From: Roseomonas sp.
Lineage (GTDB): Bacteria; Pseudomonadota; Alphaproteobacteria; Acetobacterales; Acetobacteraceae
Assembly: GCA_031180725.1 (NCBI GenBank)
Contig: JAPSLO010000004.1
Span: 310,001 to 374,000 of the forward strand
Direction: 5' to 3'
DNA length: 64,000 bases
The notes beneath the pieces were generated by a model that had not been told where the DNA came from, did not search any database, and was given only the letters and a program-made list of their open reading frames with translations. The position numbers and the translations under genes were made by a program. Of the stretch, positions 59,860-64,000 are shown piece by piece. Each line of letters starts with the position of its first letter. The first letter of the stretch is position 1.

Positions 59860-60774
59860 ATGGGCTATCTGCTGCACCGCCTGCTGTTGGTGCCCGCGCC
59901 CCTGCTGATCGTCATCACCTTTGTCTTCGTCGTGCTGCGGCTGACGGGCGATCCGGTGGCGATCTATCTGGGCCAGGATGCGACGCCGGAGCAGGAGGCG
60001 CTGCTGCGCGCCGAGCTGCGGCTGGACGATCCGCTGCCGATGCAGTTCCTGTCCTTTCTGGGTGACCTGCTGCAAGGGGATTTCGGTACCAGCATCCAGC
60101 ACCGAGCGCCGGCCATGCAGGTGGTGGCGGAACGCCTGCCCGCGACGCTGGAACTGGTGGCGCTGGGCCTGACCTTTGCGCTGGTTCTGGGCGTGCTGGG
60201 TGGTATCGCCGCCGCGCTGTGGCGCGACCGGCTACCGGATTTCCTGCTGACCGCGCTTGCCGTCACCGGGCAGTCCATGCCCTCCTTCTGGCTGGGCATC
60301 CTGCTGATCCAGCTTTTCGCGCTGGAGTTGGACTGGCTGCCCACTTCCGGCCGCGAGGACTGGCAGAGCGCCATTCTGCCCACCGCTACGCTGGCCGCCT
60401 TCCTGCTGCCGAACTTCGTGCTGGTGACGCGCGCCGCGGTGCTGGAGACGATGCGTGAGCAGTTCCTGGCCACCGCGCGCGCCCGCGGCGTAGGTCCTGT
60501 GCGAGCGCTGTTCCGGCATGTACTGCCCAATGCGCTGAACCCGGTAGTCAGCCTGGTGGGGCTGCAGCTTGGACGCCTGATGGGTGGCGCTGTGGTGACA
60601 GAGACGGTTTTCGCCTGGCCTGGCGTCGGCCGGCTGATGGTGGCCGCCATCTTCCAGCGCGACGTGCCGGTGGTGATCGCCGGCGTCTTCATTGTGGCAC
60701 TGACCATCGTGCTGGCGAATTTGCTGGTGGATCTGGTGCAGGCCGCTATCGACCCCCGGATCCGGCTGCGTTGA
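59860..60774 (+). CDS. Dipeptide ABC transporter permease (DppB-like)
   Basis: A 304-residue permease with six helices. The start MGYLLHRLLLVPAPLLIVITFVFVVLRLTGDPV is the DppB N-terminal signature, and the EAA loop is ARARGVGPVRALFRHVLPNALNPVVSLVG. It lies five bases after the binding protein and shares one base with the next start (TGATG). Confidence 0.93.
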   Translation: MGYLLHRLLLVPAPLLIVITFVFVVLRLTGDPVAIYLGQDATPEQEALLRAELRLDDPLPMQFLSFLGDLLQGDFGTSIQHRAPAMQVVAERLPATLELVALGLTFALVLGVLGGIAAALWRDRLPDFLLTALAVTGQSMPSFWLGILLIQLFALELDWLPTSGREDWQSAILPTATLAAFLLPNFVLVTRAAVLETMREQFLATARARGVGPVRALFRHVLPNALNPVVSLVGLQLGRLMGGAVVTETVFAWPGVGRLMVAAIFQRDVPVVIAGVFIVALTIVLANLLVDLVQAAIDPRIRLR

Positions 60775-61619
60775 TGCGGCGCCGGCTGTTTGGTCCGAAC
60801 GTGAAGGTGGGGCTGGGCCTGGCGGTCGTGGCCGCGATGGTAGCCTGCGCCGTGCTGGCCCCCTGGATCGCGCCACACGATCCCTATGCGCAGGATTTGA
60901 TGGCGCGGTTGCGCCCGCCGGTCTGGGCGGATCGCGGGTCCTGGGTGCATCCCCTGGGCACCGACAATTTCGGGCGAGACCTGCTGTCGCGCCTCATCTG
61001 GGGATCGCGGCTGTCCATCATGGTGGGTCTGACGGCCATGGTGCTGGCCGTCAGTATCGGCACGACGCTTGGACTGCTGGCCGGCTATCTCGGCGGCCGT
61101 GTCGAGCAGCTGGTGATGCGCTTCGCCGATGCCTGGCAGGCTATTCCGGAGATCCTGCTGGCGATCGTGGTGGTCGCCGTGTTCGGCGGCGGCGTGCCGG
61201 TGCTGATCCTGGTGCTCGGCTTCGCCGGTTGGGAAGTCTATACGCGCGTCACCTTCAACCTCACCCGCTCCCTGCGCGAACGGCCGTACGTGGAGGCTGC
61301 CCTGGCTGCAGGCGCTCGCAGCAGCTACGTGATGTGGCGCCATCTGCTGCCACAGATGGCGCCGGTGCTGAGCGTGATCGCCACGCTGCAGGTCGGCCAG
61401 CTCATCCTGCAGGAGACGGCGCTGTCCTTCCTGGGCCTCGGCCTGCCGCCGCCCACCGCCACCTGGGGGAATGTCCTGGCGGAAGGGCGGGAGCGGCTCT
61501 GGGTCGCGCCCTGGATCGCGAACCTCGCCGGCTGCGCCATCATCCTGCTGGTGCTGGGCATCAACCTTCTCGGCAATGGCCTGCGAGAGATGCTGGACCC
61601 GAAGCGCGCTGAACGCTGA
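60774..61619 (+). CDS. Dipeptide ABC transporter permease (DppC-like)
   Basis: A 281-residue permease. LAPWIAPHDPYAQDL, WVHPLGTDNFGRDLLSRLIWGSRLS and the EAA loop EAALAAGARSSYVMWRHLLPQMAPVLSV are diagnostic of DppC. It completes the transporter with the ATPases on the other strand at 54156-56077. ATG at 60774 was preferred over TTG at 60771. It ends the operon; the 172 bases after it precede the kinase gene. Confidence 0.93.
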   Translation: MRRRLFGPNVKVGLGLAVVAAMVACAVLAPWIAPHDPYAQDLMARLRPPVWADRGSWVHPLGTDNFGRDLLSRLIWGSRLSIMVGLTAMVLAVSIGTTLGLLAGYLGGRVEQLVMRFADAWQAIPEILLAIVVVAVFGGGVPVLILVLGFAGWEVYTRVTFNLTRSLRERPYVEAALAAGARSSYVMWRHLLPQMAPVLSVIATLQVGQLILQETALSFLGLGLPPPTATWGNVLAEGRERLWVAPWIANLAGCAIILLVLGINLLGNGLREMLDPKRAER

Positions 61620-61791
61620 CTGAGCCCGCGCGGTCCGCCAAGCATCCTGATGGCGCCCGCAGTAATCCGCGCGCGTTTTAGTGAACGATCTGGGGGATCA
61701 CCCTCCCAGAATGGGCAAGTTCCAGCCTTCTCCGCCGTACCTGAGAGTGATAAGGGCCGATGGTTGCGGTTTAGCACCAGGAGCTTGGTTG

Positions 61792-63672
61792 GTGGCCAGC
61801 AGAGAAATTCCACCATCCCACGAGGAAAATCCCTTTCCGTCAGGCCTCAGCGCCCTCATCGCTGCCAACCCGGCCGTGCTGGATGCGATTCCCGCTGCCG
61901 TTTATGTCTGCGACACGGAAGGTTTGCTCGTGCGCTACAATCGGCGGGCAGCGGAACTTTGGGGGCGGGAGCCCCGGCTTCGCGATCCGACCGCGCGTTT
62001 CTGTGGATCGCTGCGCTTGTTCTACACGGACGGACAGCCGCTGGCGCATGACCGATGCCCGATGGCCGTGGCCGTCCGCACCGGCGAGGAATTCCATGAC
62101 CTTGAAGTGATGATGGAGCGTCCGGACGGCCAGCGCATCACCGCCCTCGTGAACATCCGTCCCCTGCTGGGGAAGGACGGCCGGCTTGAAGGCGCCATCA
62201 ACTGCTTCCAGAACATTTCCAAGTCCAAGGCCCTTGAACGCGAGTTGCGGGAGAGCCGGGCAGACCTGGAGGACTTCTTCGAGAACGCCGCGGTGCCCCT
62301 GCACATCGTCGCAAGCGACGGCACCATCCTCGGCGCCAACCAGGCCGAGCTGGACCTGCTGGGCTATAAGCGAGAGGAGTATCTGGGCCGGCACATCGCG
62401 GAGTTCCACGCCGATGCCGAGGCCATCTCCGACATCCTCGCGCGGCTTTCGCGCGGCGAGAGCCTGAAAAGCTATCCAGCCCGCCTTCGGGCGAAGGACG
62501 GCTCGGTTCGGCATGTGCTGATTACCTCCAACGGGCGCCGCCACGATGACCGTCTTCGCTCCACGCGCTGCTTCAGCCTGGATGTCACGGACCGCGTCCG
62601 CATGGAGGAGGCGCTGCGTGACAGCGAAAGGCGAGCCCGGGAGCTGGTCCAGGCACTGCCAGTGGCCGTCTACACCACCGACGCCTCCGGGCGGATCACC
62701 TTCCACAACTCGGCAGCCGCGGAGCTGTGGGGACGTGATCCCATCTATGGACCGGAAGGGGAGAGTTGGTGCGGCTCATGGCGGCTGTTCTCGCCGGATG
62801 GCTCGCCCTTGGCGCATGACCAATGCCCTATGGCGCAGGCGCTGCGCAGCGGCATTCCCATCCGCAACGCCGAGGCGGGCGCGGAGCGGCCGGACGGCAC
62901 ACGCGTGCCCTTCCTGGCCTTCCCGACGCCGCTGCGCGATCCGGAGTCCGGTGAGCTGATCGGTGCGGTGAACACCCTGGTGGACATCACCGAGAGGAAG
63001 CGAAACGAGACGCGCCTCCACGTGCTGGTCGATGAGCTGAACCACCGGGTGAAGAACACACTGGCCACGGTGCAGGCCATTGCTTCGCAGACGCTGCGGG
63101 GCGCGACGTCGGTGGACACCTTCGGCCGCTCTTTCCAGGCGCGCCTGATGGCCTTGAGCAAGACCCACGACCTGCTTACCGGCAACCACTGGGAAGGTGC
63201 CGAGCTTCGGCAGCTGCTGCTGCAGGAACTCGCCCCCTATGTCGTGGCCGGGCCAGACGAAGATAGCAGCAGCGCCGCGCCGCAGGTCCGCCTTTCGGGG
63301 CCCGAGGTCCTGCTCCGGCCCCGAGAGGCGGTCGCGCTCGGGATGGTGTTCCATGAACTCACCACCAATGCGATCAAGCACGGCGCACTCTCCTCCACCG
63401 GCGGATCGGTGGCGGTATGCTGGCAGCTGGACGAGGCAGCCGACACCCTTCACCTGCAGTGGTTGGAGCATGGTGGCCCTCCGGTGGCGGGACCTCCGAC
63501 CCGGCGGGGCTTCGGGACAAGGGTCGTGGAGGCAACCTTGCGCGACCAGCTCGGCGGATCGCTGGAGCGGCTGTGGAACGCCGAGGGACTCGTCTGCCGC
63601 ACGAGCTTGCCGCTGCCGCGCAGGGGCGGCAGCCAAGCCGGCCTGACCTCGACCGAGCCGCTTTCGGCCTGA
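61792..63672 (+). CDS. PAS-containing HWE-type sensor histidine kinase
   Basis: About 626 residues, soluble. Three PAS domains (about 25-150, 165-280 and 290-410) read as PAAVYVCDTEGLLVRYNRRAAELWG, AAVPLHIVASDGTILGANQAELDLLG and PVAVYTTDASGRITFHNSAAAELWG. The HWE kinase core follows: phosphoacceptor His in DELNHRVKNTLATVQAIASQT, N-box HELTTNAIKHGAL, and a Gly-rich FGTRVV. Two PAS copies share AHDRCPMA/AHDQCPMA and look duplicated. GTG at 61792 has AGGAG eight bases upstream; GTG 61681 and ATG 61711 are in frame but weaker. No response regulator is adjacent. HWE kinases often feed light or general stress signalling. Confidence 0.88.
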   Translation: MASREIPPSHEENPFPSGLSALIAANPAVLDAIPAAVYVCDTEGLLVRYNRRAAELWGREPRLRDPTARFCGSLRLFYTDGQPLAHDRCPMAVAVRTGEEFHDLEVMMERPDGQRITALVNIRPLLGKDGRLEGAINCFQNISKSKALERELRESRADLEDFFENAAVPLHIVASDGTILGANQAELDLLGYKREEYLGRHIAEFHADAEAISDILARLSRGESLKSYPARLRAKDGSVRHVLITSNGRRHDDRLRSTRCFSLDVTDRVRMEEALRDSERRARELVQALPVAVYTTDASGRITFHNSAAAELWGRDPIYGPEGESWCGSWRLFSPDGSPLAHDQCPMAQALRSGIPIRNAEAGAERPDGTRVPFLAFPTPLRDPESGELIGAVNTLVDITERKRNETRLHVLVDELNHRVKNTLATVQAIASQTLRGATSVDTFGRSFQARLMALSKTHDLLTGNHWEGAELRQLLLQELAPYVVAGPDEDSSSAAPQVRLSGPEVLLRPREAVALGMVFHELTTNAIKHGALSSTGGSVAVCWQLDEAADTLHLQWLEHGGPPVAGPPTRRGFGTRVVEATLRDQLGGSLERLWNAEGLVCRTSLPLPRRGGSQAGLTSTEPLSA

Positions 63673-63884
63673 CTCCCGCGGAACGCGGGAACCGGTCCAG
63701 AAATCCGGCCGGTCGGAAGGTCGAAATCCAGCGGCGGCGCCGCGCGGTTCATCTCCCGGGGGCGCGGAGGGACTTGCCGCTGCAGCGCCGCCTGCGCCAT
63801 GCCGGAATGGCGCCACACCGGGCAGATCGCCGATATCTAGTGGCCAGTGAAGGCCAGCGGCCTGCCCTTTGTTGATCCGCCCCC
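63673..63884. other. 212-base gap without a credible gene
   Basis: A perfect 7-bp hairpin (TCCCGCG, loop GAA, CGCGGGA) lies at about 63674-63690, just after the kinase stop, without a T run. A possible open frame on the plus strand overlaps the kinase end and is judged a shadow. Nothing else is recognisable. Confidence 0.5.
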
Positions 63885-64000
63885 TCAGCTCCGGCCGGGC
63901 TGCGAGGGTTGGCTCGCCCCCAGGTTCGTCACGATGGCGTCCAGATCCGCCTCCCCCGCTTGCCCGGCCAGCAGGGCGCGTCCGCCCACCGGATCGCCCG
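63885..64000 (-). CDS. C-terminal end of an unidentified minus-strand gene
   Basis: Reading the minus strand from the window edge gives an open frame ending at TGA (63887-63885): GDPVGGRALLAGQAGEADL, then DAIVTNLGASQPSQPGRS. The codon pattern (G/C in third positions, stop near a convergent gene's end) supports a real 3' end, but 38 residues are too few for identification. Confidence 0.45.
   Translation of the reverse strand, partial: GDPVGGRALLAGQAGEADLDAIVTNLGASQPSQPGRS

Noticed and set aside
61681-61701. GTGAA-N11-ATCAC near the histidine kinase, possible third LysR operator
   Set aside because: One mismatch to the shared motif; about two such near-matches are expected by chance in 64 kb, and the T of the T-N11-A core is lost.
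63417-63875. 152-codon plus-strand frame overlapping the kinase 3' end
   Set aside because: Overlaps the conserved ATPase region of the kinase in another frame and shows no domain.
1-64000. CRISPR arrays, rRNA, tRNA and complete insertion sequences
   Set aside because: Reading both strands showed no regular repeat-spacer array, no cloverleaf I could support, and no transposase gene.

Overview
The window is high-GC DNA (around 70% by eye) with alphaproteobacterial signals: a GTTC-N7-GTTC SOS box, Usg, an HWE-type histidine kinase and a groES gene under CIRCE control. The overall protein flavour suggests an Acetobacteraceae (Roseomonas-like) chromosome; the genus is an inference.

Layout. 1-0.9 kb: 3'-truncated groES with two CIRCE elements, then a small usg gene. 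0.9-7.8 kb: a 1554-residue haemagglutinin-type (TPS) exoprotein on the minus strand, then a nitroreductase/MFS pair. 7.9-21.7 kb: a compact podovirus (T7-like) morphogenesis cassette. It runs S24 repressor (divergent), two unknown genes, portal, scaffold, major capsid, tail tubular A and B, a small Ala/Gln-rich protein, tailspike, putative small terminase, large terminase, membrane-anchored coiled-coil protein and SleB-type endolysin. No integrase, phage RNA polymerase or replication gene is visible. An SOS box sits in front of the first forward gene, and a promoter/terminator pair precedes the structural genes. 21.7-25 kb: DUF952 protein, a CYP152-type fatty-acid peroxygenase P450 and a membrane transporter. 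25.6-29.8 kb: an NHEJ repair locus with Ku, a degenerate SRAP-like protein and LigD.

29.9-46.1 kb: an aryl-polyene-type biosynthesis locus with NodB-like deacetylase, GT2 glycosyltransferase, acyltransferases, two methyltransferases, OmpV/MipA-like protein, ACP, acyl/aryl-AMP ligase, two hot-dog dehydratases, LolA-like carrier, MMPL exporter, an active-looking ketosynthase plus a Cys-less partner, and a FabG-like reductase. Close by on the other strand is a FAD-dependent halogenase-like gene with the WxWxIP motif and a candidate catalytic lysine.

46.1-61.6 kb: the most unusual region. A LysR regulator is divergent from a polyamine-type ABC transporter operon that ends in three tandem DUF4392 (glutamate-cyclase-like) paralogs. 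That operon converges on a second unit holding three DUF1028 (Ntn-hydrolase-like) paralogs and a complete dipeptide-type ABC transporter split over two divergent transcripts. The two divergent control regions share an exact GTGAT-N11-ATCAC palindrome, so the whole 15 kb probably forms one LysR regulon for uptake and breakdown of an unknown amide or peptide-like, perhaps glutamate-related, compound. The window closes with a PAS/HWE histidine kinase and the 3' end of an unidentified minus-strand gene.
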